A stretch of 13,270 bases of DNA from Rubrivirga sp. (GCA_012269805.1 JAAXJP010000038.1:1-13270), one strand, 5' to 3'; numbered from the stretch's first letter, positions 1-7,499 are shown. The notes: a model not told the origin generated them from the sequence alone. Numbers and translations: made by a program.

Positions 1-1
1 G

Positions 2-856
2 TTATGCTGTCGGTTCGGGGGTGCCGGCCTCGGCCGGCGTGGGGGTCTCGCCGTTGGCCGCAAGTGCGGCCTCGACGAGGTCCCAAGACGAGAGGATCTC
101 GGCGCCGCCTCGCTTCACGAGCACCATGTGCTCGAAGTGGGCGCTCGGCGCGCCGTCCGCCGTGCGAACGGTCCACCCGTCGGCGTCGACCGTGACGTCG
201 CCCGTGCCGCCGTTGATCATCGGCTCGATGCAGATCGTCAGGCCCTCGCGGAGCTTCTTACCCACGCCCCGCCGCCCGAGGTTCGGGACATTCGGCGGTT
301 CGTGGAGTCTTTTCCCGACGCCGTGGCCCACGAGGTCGCGGACGATGCCGTAACCGCGGCTTTCGCAATAGCTCTGGACCGCGTGGCCAATGTCGCCGAT
401 CCGGTTGCCGGCCGTCGCCTGACCGATGCCCTCGTAAAGCGATTGGCGGGTCGCGGCGAGGAGCGCCTTCGCCTCGGGCGCGACCTCGCCGACCTCGAAC
501 GAGTACGCAAAGTCGCCGAAGTAGCCGTCGAGCTCGACGCCGCAGTCGACCGCGACCACATCGCCATCCTTGAGCTCGTACTCGCTCGGGATGCCGTGGA
601 CCACGACGTCGTTGACCGAGATGCAGAGGCTCCCGGGGAACGGCGGCGTGTCGCCGCCCTGTTGGTAGCCCTTGAAGGCCGGCCGGCCGTGGGCGTCCCG
701 GATGACGGCCTCCGCGGCCTCGTCGAGGCGGAGGGTCTGGACACCCGGCCGGATCTCGGCGGCCGCGGCCGCGAGGGCGCGCTCCACGACCTTCGCCGCC
801 TCGCGGATTCCCGCGACGTCGGCGTCGGTCTTGATCAGGACGCGCCCGATGGCCAT
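2..856 (-). CDS. map: Methionine aminopeptidase, type I
   Basis: Cytosolic metallo-enzyme that removes the initiator methionine from new proteins. The 284-residue product has the full type I 'pita-bread' catalytic set: H87 in VHGIP, metal ligands D104 and D115 (11 apart, as in the family), H178 in GHGVG, H185 in LHEPP, E211 in CIEPM and E242 in FEHM. It is about 20 residues longer than the E. coli enzyme, mainly from a C-terminal low-complexity tail (from about residue 266) rich in Pro, Ala, Glu and Thr. Its ATG shares one base with the secY stop (TAATG), which points to translational coupling. The stop codon lies one base inside the window edge, so the next gene downstream (infA is usual in this order) is not visible. 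Identification is secure; the role of the tail is unknown. Confidence 0.97.
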   Translation of the reverse strand: MAIGRVLIKTDADVAGIREAAKVVERALAAAAAEIRPGVQTLRLDEAAEAVIRDAHGRPAFKGYQQGGDTPPFPGSLCISVNDVVVHGIPSEYELKDGDVVAVDCGVELDGYFGDFAYSFEVGEVAPEAKALLAATRQSLYEGIGQATAGNRIGDIGHAVQSYCESRGYGIVRDLVGHGVGKRLHEPPNVPNLGRRGVGKKLREGLTICIEPMINGGTGDVTVDADGWTVRTADGAPSAHFEHMVLVKRGGAEILSSWDLVEAALAANGETPTPAEAGTPEPTA

Positions 857-2193
857 TAGCGGCGCCGGCCGCGGACGCGGCCCGTCTTCATGAACCCGTC
901 GTAGTGCCGCATCAAGAGGTGGCTCTCGATCTGCTGGAGCGTGTCGAGCGTCACGCCGACGAGGATGAGCAGGCTCGTCCCGCCGAAGAACTGCGCGAAG
1001 CCCTGCTGGACGCCGAACTGCGCGGCGATTGCCGGCAGGATGGCCACGAAGCCGATGAACAGCGCGCCCGGCAGCGTGATCCGCGTCAGGATCGTGTCGA
1101 TGAACTCGCTCGTCTGGCGGCCCGGGCGGACGCCCGGAATAAAGCCGCCCTGACGCTTCATCGTGTCCGCCATCTCCTGCGGGTTCACCGCGATGGCCGT
1201 GTAGAAGTACGTAAAGAAGACGCAGCTGACGAAGAAGATCGCCGAGTACCAGAACCCGAAGATGTCGCCCGTCGCCGTGCCCACGCTCTGCCAGAAGGCG
1301 CTCTCCTGGAAGAACGACGCGATCGTGCTCGGGATGAACATGATCGACTGCGCGAAGATGATCGGCATGACGCCGGCCGCGTTCACACGGAGCGGGAGGT
1401 ACTGGGTCGTCCCGCCGAACTGCTTCCGCCCGACGACGCGCTTGGCGTACTGGACCGGGATCCGCCGCGTGCCCTGGGTCACGTAGACGACGCCGGCCGT
1501 CACGATGAACAGGGCCGCGATCTCGATCAGGAAGATGAAGATGTTCGTGTCGGCCCGGCCGATCCCGCCGATCTGCGGGAGCTCGTTGAGCAGCGCCTGC
1601 GGCAGGAAGGCGATGATCCCGATCATGATGATGAGCGAGATACCGTTGCCGATGCCCTTCTCCGTGATCCGCTCACCGAGCCACATCACGAACGTCGTCC
1701 CGGCCGTGAGGCAGATGACGCAGACGACCGTGAACGCCCACTCCGGGATCACGATGGCCTGCGCCGACGTCGCCTGGAGGTTGATCGCGTAGCCGATCGA
1801 CTGGAGGGCCGTGATGCCGATCGTCCCGTAGCGGGTCCACTGCGTGATCTTGCGCCGTCCGTCCTCGCCCTCTCGCTGGAGCTTCTGGATCGGGGCCCAG
1901 ACCGCGCCGAGCAGCTGGATGATGATGCTCGCGGTGATGTAGGGCATGATGCCCAGGGCGAACACGCCGGCACGGAAGAACGCGCCGCCCACGAACAGGT
2001 CGAACAGCCCGAAGAGGCCGCCCTGGTTCGGGTTGGCGTTGGCGAGCTCTTGGAGCGCGATGGCATCAACGCCCGGGAGCGTCACGTACGAGCCCAGCCG
2101 GTAGAGGACGCGGAGCCCGCGGTTGTAGATGATCCGCGGCCGTAGCTCGGGTATCTTCCAGATGTTGCGGATCGATTCGGCGACGGAGGCCAT
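856..2193 (-). CDS. secY: Preprotein translocase subunit SecY
   Basis: Central channel of the SecYEG translocon in the inner membrane; it passes unfolded proteins across or into the membrane, working with SecA or the ribosome. The 445-residue product has about ten hydrophobic segments. Family motifs are present: ERITEKGIGNGIS (174-186), the basic cytosolic loop QGTRRIPVQYAKR (240-252), the loop starting NPQEMADTMKRQGGFIPG (337-354) and GGTSLLI (404-410) before the last membrane helix. The C-terminus is short and strongly basic (RVRGRRR). Its length is normal for the family. It lies 59 bases after rplO and overlaps the map start by one base. The start ATG at 2193 has no clear Shine-Dalgarno (upstream reads CCATCGAAAC). 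No frame problem or unusual insertion is seen. Confidence 0.98.
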   Translation of the reverse strand: MASVAESIRNIWKIPELRPRIIYNRGLRVLYRLGSYVTLPGVDAIALQELANANPNQGGLFGLFDLFVGGAFFRAGVFALGIMPYITASIIIQLLGAVWAPIQKLQREGEDGRRKITQWTRYGTIGITALQSIGYAINLQATSAQAIVIPEWAFTVVCVICLTAGTTFVMWLGERITEKGIGNGISLIIMIGIIAFLPQALLNELPQIGGIGRADTNIFIFLIEIAALFIVTAGVVYVTQGTRRIPVQYAKRVVGRKQFGGTTQYLPLRVNAAGVMPIIFAQSIMFIPSTIASFFQESAFWQSVGTATGDIFGFWYSAIFFVSCVFFTYFYTAIAVNPQEMADTMKRQGGFIPGVRPGRQTSEFIDTILTRITLPGALFIGFVAILPAIAAQFGVQQGFAQFFGGTSLLILVGVTLDTLQQIESHLLMRHYDGFMKTGRVRGRRR

Positions 2194-2227
2194 GTTTCGA
2201 TGGGGGTTCAGGGTGCGGGGCTCAGAT

Positions 2228-2243
2228 GGGGGGTCTCCCCCCC
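2228..2243 (-). other. G-tract/C-tract hairpin between rplO and secY
   Basis: Six G's (2228-2233), a three-base spacer TCT and seven C's (2237-2243) form a perfect six-pair GC hairpin. It sits ten bases after the rplO stop and about 34 bases before the secY start. No T-run follows on the transcribed strand, so it does not look like an intrinsic terminator. It may slow ribosomes or protect RNA ends; this is inference. Confidence 0.5.
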
Positions 2244-2252
2244 TCCTGCTCC

Positions 2253-2714
2253 CTAGGCCTCGACGATGGTGGCCGAGCCGCCGGCCGCCTCGATCTTCTC
2301 CTTGGCGGAAGCCGAGAACGCGTGGGCGTGGACGTCGAGCTTGACGCCGAAGTCGCCACCGCCCAGGATCTTGTAGCGGCCGTTCTTCCCGCCGATGCCG
2401 AGCGCGCGGAGCGTCTCCGGCGAGACCGTCATGCCGGCCTCCAGCCGGCCTTCCTCGACGAGCGCTGCGAGACGCCCGAGGTTGATCGGGTCGTAGGCGA
2501 CGCGGTTGCGGTTCTTAAACCCGAACTTCGGGACGCGACGCTGGAGCGGCATCTGACCGCCCTCGAACCACGTCGGGATCTTGCCGCCCGAGCGGCTCTT
2601 CTGTCCCTTGTGGCCGCGCGTGGCCGTGTCGCCGTGGCCGGAGCCCTCGCCGCGCCCGATGCGCTTGCGGTTCTTGGTCGAGCCCTTGGCGGGCTTGAGG
2701 TTGCTGAGGTCCAT
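2253..2714 (-). CDS. rplO: 50S ribosomal protein L15 (uL15)
   Basis: Large-subunit protein that binds 23S rRNA late in assembly. The 153-residue product starts with the typical glycine- and lysine-rich extension: MDLSNLKPAKGSTKNRKRIG, then RGEGSGHGDTATRGHKGQKS up to residue 40, and GGQMPLQRRVPKFGF (52-66). The C-terminal globular half carries the expected GVKLDVHAHAFSASA segment. Length is normal. The gene follows rpmD after an unusually long gap of about 208 bases and precedes secY, the standard spc order. No Shine-Dalgarno is seen before the ATG at 2714. Upstream in-frame starts are not needed because the N-terminus already matches the family. Confidence 0.98.
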   Translation of the reverse strand: MDLSNLKPAKGSTKNRKRIGRGEGSGHGDTATRGHKGQKSRSGGKIPTWFEGGQMPLQRRVPKFGFKNRNRVAYDPINLGRLAALVEEGRLEAGMTVSPETLRALGIGGKNGRYKILGGGDFGVKLDVHAHAFSASAKEKIEAAGGSATIVEA

Positions 2715-2922
2715 CGTATGGTGTGGCTAAGGACGCCGGCGGACGCCCCGGGGGGCGGGCCGACTCGCGAGGCGCCCGAGGCGGGCAGCGTGCCCGTGGA
2801 CGCGGTGCCGATGGCGGCACCCGGAAAAGATAGACCGGCCAGGCGCGGAGCCGGGCCGGCCTCGGTTCGGTTTTTGGTGAAAGGCCCGAGCCGCCGGCAC
2901 GCGCCCGCGGCTCGGTGTCGGC
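2715..2922 (-). other. 208-base rpmD-rplO spacer with hairpins, no gene seen
   Basis: I find no convincing small gene here. On the transcribed strand there are several perfect stems: 2886-2894 with 2907-2915 (nine pairs, loop of 12, eight bases after the rpmD stop), 2835-2840 with 2854-2859 (six pairs) and 2804-2810 with 2815-2821 (GGTGCCG, loop of four). The first could mark an RNA end or processing point, but the bases after it (GGCCTTTCACC) are a poor T-run. The spacer is several times longer than most gaps in this cluster. Confidence 0.5.
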
Positions 2923-3102
2923 CTACGCCGCTTCGACGGAGACGAGATGCCGGACCTTCGCGATCATGCCTTTGATCTGGTCCGTCTCCTCGACCGTGTT
3001 CGACTGCCCGATCCGGCCGAGGCCGAGGGCAACGAGCGTCTTCTTCTGGGGACCCGGCCGGCGGATCTGGCTCCGCGTCTGGGTGATCTTGATCTGTGCC
3101 AT
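2923..3102 (-). CDS. rpmD: 50S ribosomal protein L30 (uL30)
   Basis: Small large-subunit protein near the 5S rRNA side of the 50S. The 59-residue product matches the short bacterial form: MAQIKITQTRSQIRRPGPQK at the start, the family motif KKTLVALGLGRIGQSNTV (20-37), then the conserved IKGMIAKVRHLVSVE end. The frame is open seven codons further upstream, but the ATG at 3102 gives the family N-terminus and length. It lies between rpsE (80-base gap) and rplO (208-base gap). No Shine-Dalgarno is evident; the bases before the ATG read CACACAGAC. Confident identification. Confidence 0.97.
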   Translation of the reverse strand: MAQIKITQTRSQIRRPGPQKKTLVALGLGRIGQSNTVEETDQIKGMIAKVRHLVSVEAA

Positions 3103-3111
3103 GTCTGTGTG

Positions 3112-3140
3112 GGCAAGAGGCAAGAGGCGTAGGGCAAGAG
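3112..3140 (-). repeat. Three copies of GGCAAGAG in the rpsE-rpmD gap
   Basis: The octamer GGCAAGAG occurs at 3112-3119, 3119-3126 (sharing one base) and 3133-3140, just upstream of the rpmD start. On the transcribed strand it reads CTCTTGCC. It may be a small slippage-born repeat. No function can be read from it. Confidence 0.6.
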
Positions 3141-3182
3141 CACGGCTGGGGAATGCCCCCCATGCCTCCTACCCCATCCCCC

Positions 3183-3743
3183 TTACCCTTCGAAAACCTG
3201 CTTGATCGTGACGCCGCGGCGAGCGGCGACCTCGGCGGGGTCCTGGAGCTGCTTGAGCGCCTCCATCGTGGCCGAGACCTGGTTGTGGGGGTTCGACGAG
3301 CCCTGGCTCTTCGAGAGCACGTTCGAGATGCCGGCGCACTCGAGGACGGCGCGGACGCCACCGCCAGCGATGACGCCCGTACCCTCGGTGGCGGGCTTCA
3401 GGAGGACGATGCCCGCGTCGTGGATGCCGCGGACGGCGTGCGGGATCGAGCTCGTCTGGGTGACCGGGACCGCGATCATGTTCTTCTTCGCGTCCTCGGT
3501 GCCCTTCGAGATCGCGTCGGCGACCTCGTTGGCCTTGCCGAGCCCCTGCCCGACGCGCCCGTTCCCGTCGCCGACGACGACGACGGCGTTGAACGAGAAG
3601 CGCCGGCCGCCCTTAACGACCTTCGCGACGCGGTTGACCGCGACGAGCTTCTCGATGAGGTTCGAACGGTTGGCCTCGTTGTCGCGGCCGTCGTTCCGGC
3701 GGCCACGGCCCCCGCGACCGCCTCGGTTCTGCTGCTGTGCCAT
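3183..3743 (-). CDS. rpsE: 30S ribosomal protein S5 (uS5) with Arg/Gly-rich N-terminal tail
   Basis: Small-subunit protein that helps form the mRNA entry channel and supports decoding accuracy. The 186-residue product has the S5 double-stranded-RNA-binding-like fold starting [20 protein letters not shown] (29-48), then [23 protein letters not shown], and the C-terminal domain with [18 protein letters not shown] and [20 protein letters not shown]. The first 26 residues are an Arg/Gly/Asn-rich extension ([22 protein letters not shown]). The start at 3743 gives the expected family core. The frame stays open upstream into rplR because that gene has an extra base. The gap to the intended rplR stop is 20 bases. 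Confidence 0.97.
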   Translation of the reverse strand: MAQQQNRGGRGGRGRRNDGRDNEANRSNLIEKLVAVNRVAKVVKGGRRFSFNAVVVVGDGNGRVGQGLGKANEVADAISKGTEDAKKNMIAVPVTQTSSIPHAVRGIHDAGIVLLKPATEGTGVIAGGGVRAVLECAGISNVLSKSQGSSNPHNQVSATMEALKQLQDPAEVAARRGVTIKQVFEG

Positions 3744-3763
3744 GAGTGGAGTGGTGTGGGGGT

Positions 3764-4115
3764 TTACAGGTTGAGGCCGGCCTCGCGGGCGCCCTCCGCC
3801 ACGGCCTTCACGTTGCCGTGGTAGCGGTAACCGCCGCGGTCGAACACGGCGCGCTCGATGCCGGCCTTCCTTGGCCCGCTCGGCGATCCGCTGGCCGACG
3901 GCCTTCGAGGCGTCGACGCCGATCATGCCCTCAGACTCACGTGTCGACGCGGCGGCCAGCGTGTGGCCGGCCATGTCGTCGATGAGCTGGGCGTAGATGT
4001 GCTTGTTCGAGCGGAACACGGCCAGGCGCGGGCGCTCCGGCGTGCCCGAGATCTTCGAGCGGATGCGCCGGCGGATGCGCTGGCGCTGCGTGACCTTCTT
4101 GGCGGTCTTTGCCAT
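3764..4115 (-). CDS. rplR: 50S ribosomal protein L18 (uL18), frame broken by one extra base
   Basis: 5S rRNA-binding protein of the central protuberance. Residues 1-82, from [20 protein letters not shown] to [17 protein letters not shown], are clearly L18. After codon 82 (3870-3872) the family sequence resumes one base over: [20 protein letters not shown], then [13 protein letters not shown] and a TAA at 3764-3766. The span is 352 bases, one more than the 351 needed for a normal 116-residue L18. The extra base lies within 3866-3869, in the transcribed-strand run AAGGAAGG. Read without correction, the frame has no stop before the end of rpsE and would give a 310-residue L18-S5 hybrid. L18 is normally essential, so a sequencing or assembly error is the simplest cause; a real indel or recoding is less likely. 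Confidence 0.9.
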
Positions 4116-4177
4116 GGTTCGGGGTGCGCTTCGGGCCGACGGGTTGGCCGTCCGGCCACGCACGAGTGGTGTGAGTC

Positions 4178-4210
4178 CGGCCGCCTCGGGCGTGCTCCCG
4201 AGGTCGGCCG
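4178..4210 (-). other. Long hairpin between rplF and rplR
   Basis: Twelve pairs: 4178-4182 (CGGCC) with 4206-4210 (GGCCG), a small internal loop, then 4184-4190 (CCTCGGG) with 4197-4203 (CCCGAGG), around a six-base loop. It begins nine bases after the rplF stop. There is no T-run on the transcribed strand, so termination is not indicated. It may affect stability or coupling between the two genes. Confidence 0.55.
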
Positions 4211-4219
4211 AGAGGTGGA

Positions 4220-4786
4220 TTAGCGAGCGGCGGTCTTGCCGGCCTTGCGGCGGACGTACTCGTCGGCATAGCGGACGCCCTTGCCCTTGTAGGGCTCCGG
4301 CGGACGGAGCGCGCGGATCTTGGCCGCGACCTGCCCGACGAGTTGCTTGTCGATGCCGGAGATCTTGACCTTCGGGCTCTGACCGCGAACGGTCTCGGCC
4401 TCGATCTCGATGCCGTCCGGCGGGACGAAGTAGATCGGGTGCGAGAAGCCGAGCGCCAGTTCGAGGACGTCGAGCCCGGCCATCTTCTTGGCCTCGGCCC
4501 GGTAGCCGACGCCGATGACTTCGAGGTTCTTGGTGTAGCCTTCGGTCACGCCCTGGACCATGCCGTCGATAAGCGACCGCGTGAGGCCGTGGAGCGCCTT
4601 GTGACGCTTCTGGTCCGTTGGCCGCGAAACGATGAGCTCGCCGTCCTGCTGGACGACCGTGATGTCGGGGTCGACGTCGAGACCGAGTTGGCCCTTCGGG
4701 CCCTTGACCGTCACGTGGTTGTTGTCGGCCACGTCGACGGACACGCCGTCGGCCAGGGGGATGGGGAGGTTTCCGATTCGGGACAT
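4220..4786 (-). CDS. rplF: 50S ribosomal protein L6 (uL6)
   Basis: Large-subunit protein near the base of the L7/L12 stalk and the sarcin-ricin loop, where elongation factors bind. The 188-residue product has both duplicated L6 domains. The first starts [20 protein letters not shown] and includes [10 protein letters not shown] (26-35). The second includes [14 protein letters not shown] (87-100), [16 protein letters not shown] and the family signature [16 protein letters not shown] (161-176), with a basic C-terminus. Length is normal to slightly long. It lies between rpsH (54-base gap) and rplR (104-base gap), the usual spc order. The bases before the ATG (CCCAGACTCCC) hold no Shine-Dalgarno. 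Confidence 0.98.
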   Translation of the reverse strand: MSRIGNLPIPLADGVSVDVADNNHVTVKGPKGQLGLDVDPDITVVQQDGELIVSRPTDQKRHKALHGLTRSLIDGMVQGVTEGYTKNLEVIGVGYRAEAKKMAGLDVLELALGFSHPIYFVPPDGIEIEAETVRGQSPKVKISGIDKQLVGQVAAKIRALRPPEPYKGKGVRYADEYVRRKAGKTAAR

Positions 4787-4840
4787 GGGAGTCTGGGGTG
4801 GGAGGCCGCCCCGCCGGCGCCTCGCGGTGGGAGAATCGGG

Positions 4841-5242
4841 TTAGCTGACGTAGGCGAGGACTTCGCCGCCGATGCCGGCGCGGCGCGCCTCCTTGTCGGT
4901 CATCACGCCCCGGCTCGTCGAGAGCACGGCGATGCCGAGGCCGTTCATCACGCGCGGAAGGTTGTCCGCGCCGACGTAGCGGCGGAGACCCGGCGTCGAG
5001 ACGCGCTCGAGACGCTGGATGACCGGCTTCCCGCCCCGGAGGTACTTGAGGTAGATCCGGATGAGGCCCTGCTTGTTGTCCTCGACGTTGACGTAGTCGG
5101 CCACGTAGCCCTTGTCGACGAGGATCTGGGTGATGGCCCGCTTTAGGTTGGAGGCCGGCACGTCCACGTAGGGGTGACGGGCCTTCTGGGCGTTGCGGAT
5201 CCGGGTGAGGTAGTCCGCGACGGGATCGCTAAATGCGCTCAT
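4841..5242 (-). CDS. rpsH: 30S ribosomal protein S8 (uS8)
   Basis: Primary 16S rRNA-binding protein that organises the central domain of the 30S; in E. coli it also represses the spc operon by binding its mRNA. The 133-residue product shows the conserved N-terminus [19 protein letters not shown] (6-24), the middle IRIYLKYL and [17 protein letters not shown], and the C-terminal signature [20 protein letters not shown] (101-120). Length is typical. Upstream is a 117-base gap after rpsN that contains a strong hairpin; whether S8 regulates here cannot be judged from sequence. No Shine-Dalgarno precedes the ATG (GGCCGAAGACACC). Confidence 0.98.
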   Translation of the reverse strand: MSAFSDPVADYLTRIRNAQKARHPYVDVPASNLKRAITQILVDKGYVADYVNVEDNKQGLIRIYLKYLRGGKPVIQRLERVSTPGLRRYVGADNLPRVMNGLGIAVLSTSRGVMTDKEARRAGIGGEVLAYVS

Positions 5243-5332
5243 GGTGTCTTCGGCCAGTTCGGGGGTCTCGGCCTCGATGCCGAGGTGGACCCGCTTAGCC
5301 GCTAGAGGAAGGGAATTCGGTGCTGGGCGGAG

Positions 5333-5353
5333 GGCTGGCGACGGGCGCCAGCC
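5333..5353 (-). repeat. Hairpin between rpsN and rpsH, copy of the rpsJ-rplC hairpin
   Basis: Eight pairs, GGCTGGCG (5333-5340) with CGCCAGCC (5346-5353), around the loop ACGGG. Its core at 5334-5352 matches 12812-12830 at 17 of 19 positions; only the two bases at 5344-5345 differ (GG here, CT there). It starts seven bases after the rpsN stop. No T-run follows on the transcribed strand. Confidence 0.6.
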
Positions 5354-5359
5354 GGCGCG

Positions 5360-5677
5360 CTACCAGCTCGACTTGCGGACGCCGGGGATCTTGCCCTCGA
5401 CGGCCAGCTCGCGGAACACGTTGCGGCAAACGCCGAACGTGCGGATGTAGCCACGCGGGCGGCCCGTCAGGGCGCACCGGTTGTGGAGGCGGACCGGGCT
5501 CGCGTCGCGCGGCAGCTTCTGGAGCTGCTCGGCGATGGCCTGGGCCTCGGCCGGGTTGAAGTCGTCCGACGCCTTGAGCTGGCGCATCTGCTCCTTGAGC
5601 TCGGCGCGCTTCTTGGCGTACTTCTGGACGGCCTCGCGGCGCTTCTTCTCGCGGGCGATGACGCTGGTCTTTGCCAT
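5360..5677 (-). CDS. rpsN: 30S ribosomal protein S14 (uS14), long zinc-free form
   Basis: Small-subunit head protein close to the decoding region. The 105-residue product is the long form: a basic helical N-terminus ([20 protein letters not shown]), an insertion with charged helices (20-60), and the signature [20 protein letters not shown] (66-85), ending [11 protein letters not shown]. Only two cysteines (68 and 84) are present, so the four-cysteine zinc ribbon of the short S14 is absent. This form does not need zinc, and zinc-starvation paralogues may exist elsewhere. It lies 21 bases after rplE. The start at 5677 gives the canonical MAKT opening and no Shine-Dalgarno is evident. Confidence 0.97.
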   Translation of the reverse strand: MAKTSVIAREKKRREAVQKYAKKRAELKEQMRQLKASDDFNPAEAQAIAEQLQKLPRDASPVRLHNRCALTGRPRGYIRTFGVCRNVFRELAVEGKIPGVRKSSW

Positions 5678-5698
5678 GGTGTCTCTCGTAGAGGGGGG

Positions 5699-6268
5699 TT
5701 ACGCGGCCTGGGCCTCGCGACGGACGAACGGCATCCCGAGCGCCTTGAGAAGCGCGAACGCCTCCTCGTCGGTCTCGGCCGTCGTCACGAAGGTGATGTC
5801 GAGCCCCGAGATCTGCGGCGTCTTGTCGATGTCGATCTCCGGGAAGATGATCTGCTCCTTGACGCCGAGCGTGTAGTTGCCGCGGCCGTCGAAGCTCCGG
5901 TCGGGGACGCCGCGGAAGTCGCGGACGGCCGGGAGCGCGAGCGTGACCAGGCGGTCGACGAACTCCCACATCCGGTCGCCCCGGAGCGTGACGGCCGCGC
6001 CGACGGGCATGCCCTCGCGCAGCTTGAAGTTCGAGATCGACTTCCGCGCGTTGCGGACGGTCGGCTGCTGGCCGGTGATCTTGCGGAGCTCCTCAACGGC
6101 GTCGTCGAGGACCTTCTTGTTCTGGGACGCCTCGCCGATGCCCTTGTTCACGACCACCTTGAGCAGTCGGGGCACCTGCATGCGGTTCTCGTAGCCGAAC
6201 TGCTCGGTGAGCGCCGGCGCGACCTCGGAGCGGTACTGCTCCTTCAGGCGGGGGACGTAGTTCTCCAT
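5699..6268 (-). CDS. rplE: 50S ribosomal protein L5 (uL5)
   Basis: 5S rRNA-binding protein of the central protuberance that also touches the P-site tRNA and the small-subunit head. The 189-residue product shows the family motif [20 protein letters not shown] (32-51), [20 protein letters not shown] (65-84), the [17 protein letters not shown] segment (87-103) and the C-terminal [20 protein letters not shown] (142-161). Length is slightly above the E. coli protein, mainly from a short Arg/Glu/Ala end. It follows rplX by 56 bases and precedes rpsN by 21. The bases before the ATG (GACGACAACAAC) contain no Shine-Dalgarno. Secure call. Confidence 0.98.
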   Translation of the reverse strand: MENYVPRLKEQYRSEVAPALTEQFGYENRMQVPRLLKVVVNKGIGEASQNKKVLDDAVEELRKITGQQPTVRNARKSISNFKLREGMPVGAAVTLRGDRMWEFVDRLVTLALPAVRDFRGVPDRSFDGRGNYTLGVKEQIIFPEIDIDKTPQISGLDITFVTTAETDEEAFALLKALGMPFVRREAQAA

Positions 6269-6324
6269 GTTGTTGTCGTCGTCAAGCCGACCGGTTGGGC
6301 GGGCGGCCTCGTGGACGGGATGGG

Positions 6325-6711
6325 TTAGCTGTCGAGCTCCTCGCCGGTCGTCTTGGCGTAGCGGACCCAGCGGCTCTTGCCGGTGTTCGGGTCCTCGACG
6401 CGCTTGCGGCCGATCCGGGTGGGGGCACCGTTGCCGTCGACGGGCATCACGTTCGAGACGTGGATGGGCCGCTCGGCCTCGATCCGCCCGCCGTTGGGGT
6501 AGGTCTGGTTCGGCTTCGTGTGCTTAAGCCGGAGGTTGACGCCCTCGATGAGGACCTTCTCCTGCTCGGGGTAGACCTCGAGCACGCGGGCCTGGTAGCC
6601 CTTCGGCCGGTCGTTCTGACCGCCGCCGTGGGCCGTGATCCGCTTCGTCAGGACGACCTGGTCGCCCTTCTTGACGTGGAGCTTCTTCTGCTTGTTCGTC
6701 GTGCGCGGCAT
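6325..6711 (-). CDS. rplX: 50S ribosomal protein L24 (uL24)
   Basis: Assembly-initiating protein that binds the 5' part of 23S rRNA; on the mature ribosome it sits by the exit tunnel. The 128-residue product starts with a basic leader ([20 protein letters not shown]) and a KOW motif around residues 14-60, including [20 protein letters not shown] and [11 protein letters not shown]. It is longer than the roughly 104-residue E. coli protein because of a glycine-rich loop insertion (TAHGGGQND) inside the KOW region and a longer C-terminal end after the family's GRKRVED-like stretch. It starts five bases after the rplN stop, a tight arrangement typical of coupled genes. Confidence 0.96.
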   Translation of the reverse strand: MPRTTNKQKKLHVKKGDQVVLTKRITAHGGGQNDRPKGYQARVLEVYPEQEKVLIEGVNLRLKHTKPNQTYPNGGRIEAERPIHVSNVMPVDGNGAPTRIGRKRVEDPNTGKSRWVRYAKTTGEELDS

Positions 6712-6716
6712 GGTCT

Positions 6717-7085
6717 CTAGAGGACTTCGGGGGCGAGGGAGACGATCCGCATGAACTGGCGGTCGCGGAGCTCTCGGGCCACGGGCCCGAAGATGCGCGT
6801 TCCGCGGGGCTCTTCGGCGTCGTTGAGGAGGACGGCGGCGTTCTCGTCGAACCGGATGTACGAGCCGTCCGGCCGGCGGAGCTCCTTCTTGGTGCGAACG
6901 ACGACGGCTTTCGAGACGTCGCCCTTCTTCACGTTGCCGCCGGGGATCGCGTTCTTGACTGAGACGACGATGATGTCGCCGACGCGGGCGTAGCGGCGGC
7001 CGGAGCCGCCGAGGACGCGGATGCAGAGGACCTCCTTGGCCCCGCTGTTGTCGGCGACGTTGAGTCGGGACTCTTGCTGAATCAT
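6717..7085 (-). CDS. rplN: 50S ribosomal protein L14 (uL14)
   Basis: Highly conserved large-subunit protein at the subunit interface, bridging to 16S rRNA. The 122-residue product is of canonical length and opens [20 protein letters not shown]. It continues with the family signature [20 protein letters not shown] (26-45) and [20 protein letters not shown] (54-73), ending [20 protein letters not shown]. It is the first gene of the spc half. A 55-base gap with a hairpin separates it from rpsQ, and rplX follows after five bases. The bases before the ATG (GGCACCACCC) hold no good Shine-Dalgarno. Confidence 0.98.
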   Translation of the reverse strand: MIQQESRLNVADNSGAKEVLCIRVLGGSGRRYARVGDIIVVSVKNAIPGGNVKKGDVSKAVVVRTKKELRRPDGSYIRFDENAAVLLNDAEEPRGTRIFGPVARELRDRQFMRIVSLAPEVL

Positions 7086-7101
7086 GGGTGGTGCCGAGTG
7101 C

Positions 7102-7125
7102 GGACCGGACCCTTGCGGGCGGTCC
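7102..7125 (-). other. Hairpin between rpsQ and rplN
   Basis: GGACCG (7102-7107) pairs with CGGTCC (7120-7125), and inside it CCC (7110-7112) pairs with GGG (7117-7119) around TTGC. It lies in the 55-base gap at the boundary between the S10 and spc parts. There is no T-run after it on the transcribed strand. Confidence 0.45.
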
Positions 7126-7140
7126 CGTGCGGGAAGAGAG

Positions 7141-7428
7141 TTATCGGGCGCGCTCGACGACCTCCACGAGCCGCCACCGCTTCGTCTTCGAGAGCGGGCG
7201 GGTCTCCTGGATGCGAACGGTGTCGCCCTCGTTGGCGTCGTTCGTCTCGTCGTGCGCCTTCAGCTTCGTCGTCTGCTTGACGAACTTGCCGTAGATGGGG
7301 TGCTTCACCTGGCGCTCGATGGCCACGGTGATCGTCTTGTCCATCTTGTCGCTGACGACGAGGCCAACGCGGAACTTGCGCGCGCTGCGCTCGGCGACCG
7401 CCTCGGCGGTCTGCTGGGTGTCTGCCAT
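7141..7428 (-). CDS. rpsQ: 30S ribosomal protein S17 (uS17)
   Basis: Primary 16S rRNA-binding protein of the 30S body with an OB fold. The 95-residue product shows [20 protein letters not shown] (17-36), the family motif [20 protein letters not shown] (41-60), [20 protein letters not shown] (68-87) and the VEVVERAR end. The frame is open a further 41 codons upstream to a GTG at 7551, but that stretch is Pro/Gly-rich and unlike any S17. The ATG at 7428 gives the normal length, about ten residues longer at the N-terminus than E. coli. GAGAGGG lies ten bases before the ATG, one of few plausible Shine-Dalgarno sites in the window. The 200-base leader contains alternative hairpins. Confidence 0.97.
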   Translation of the reverse strand: MADTQQTAEAVAERSARKFRVGLVVSDKMDKTITVAIERQVKHPIYGKFVKQTTKLKAHDETNDANEGDTVRIQETRPLSKTKRWRLVEVVERAR

Positions 7429-7464
7429 AGCCTGTATGCCCTCTCGGGCGGGTGTGCTATTCGC

Positions 7465-7499
7465 TTGGTGGGCCGGGACCCCACCAACTACGGTTGGTG
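7465..7499 (-). promoter_or_regulatory. Possible alternative-hairpin element in the rpsQ leader
   Basis: On the transcribed strand three segments follow one another: CACCAAC (7499-7493), GTTGGTGGG (7488-7480) and CCCACCAA (7472-7465). The middle one can pair with the first (seven pairs, loop CGTA) or with the third (eight pairs, loop GTCCCGG), but not both. The third segment ends 36 bases before the rpsQ ATG. The layout resembles an attenuator or leader switch. Function is inference; no ligand or protein is suggested by the sequence. Confidence 0.4.

Noticed and set aside
904..2145. 413-codon plus-strand open frame antisense to secY
   Set aside because: Charged, Arg/Asp/Glu-rich shadow of a high-GC gene; secY is certain on the other strand.
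2825..2832. TATCTTTT on the transcribed strand resembling the Bacteroidota -7 element TAnnTTTG
   Set aside because: No TTTG-like -33 element at the right distance; too weak to call a promoter.
2429..3361. 310-codon minus-strand frame across rplO, rpmD and rpsE
   Set aside because: Out of frame with all three real genes and very Arg/Ser/Pro-rich; a shadow frame.
3183..4163. A genuine L18-S5 fusion gene
   Set aside because: The intact L18 C-terminus is present in the neighbouring frame and ends with its own stop before the S5 start, so the fusion is a by-product of one extra base.
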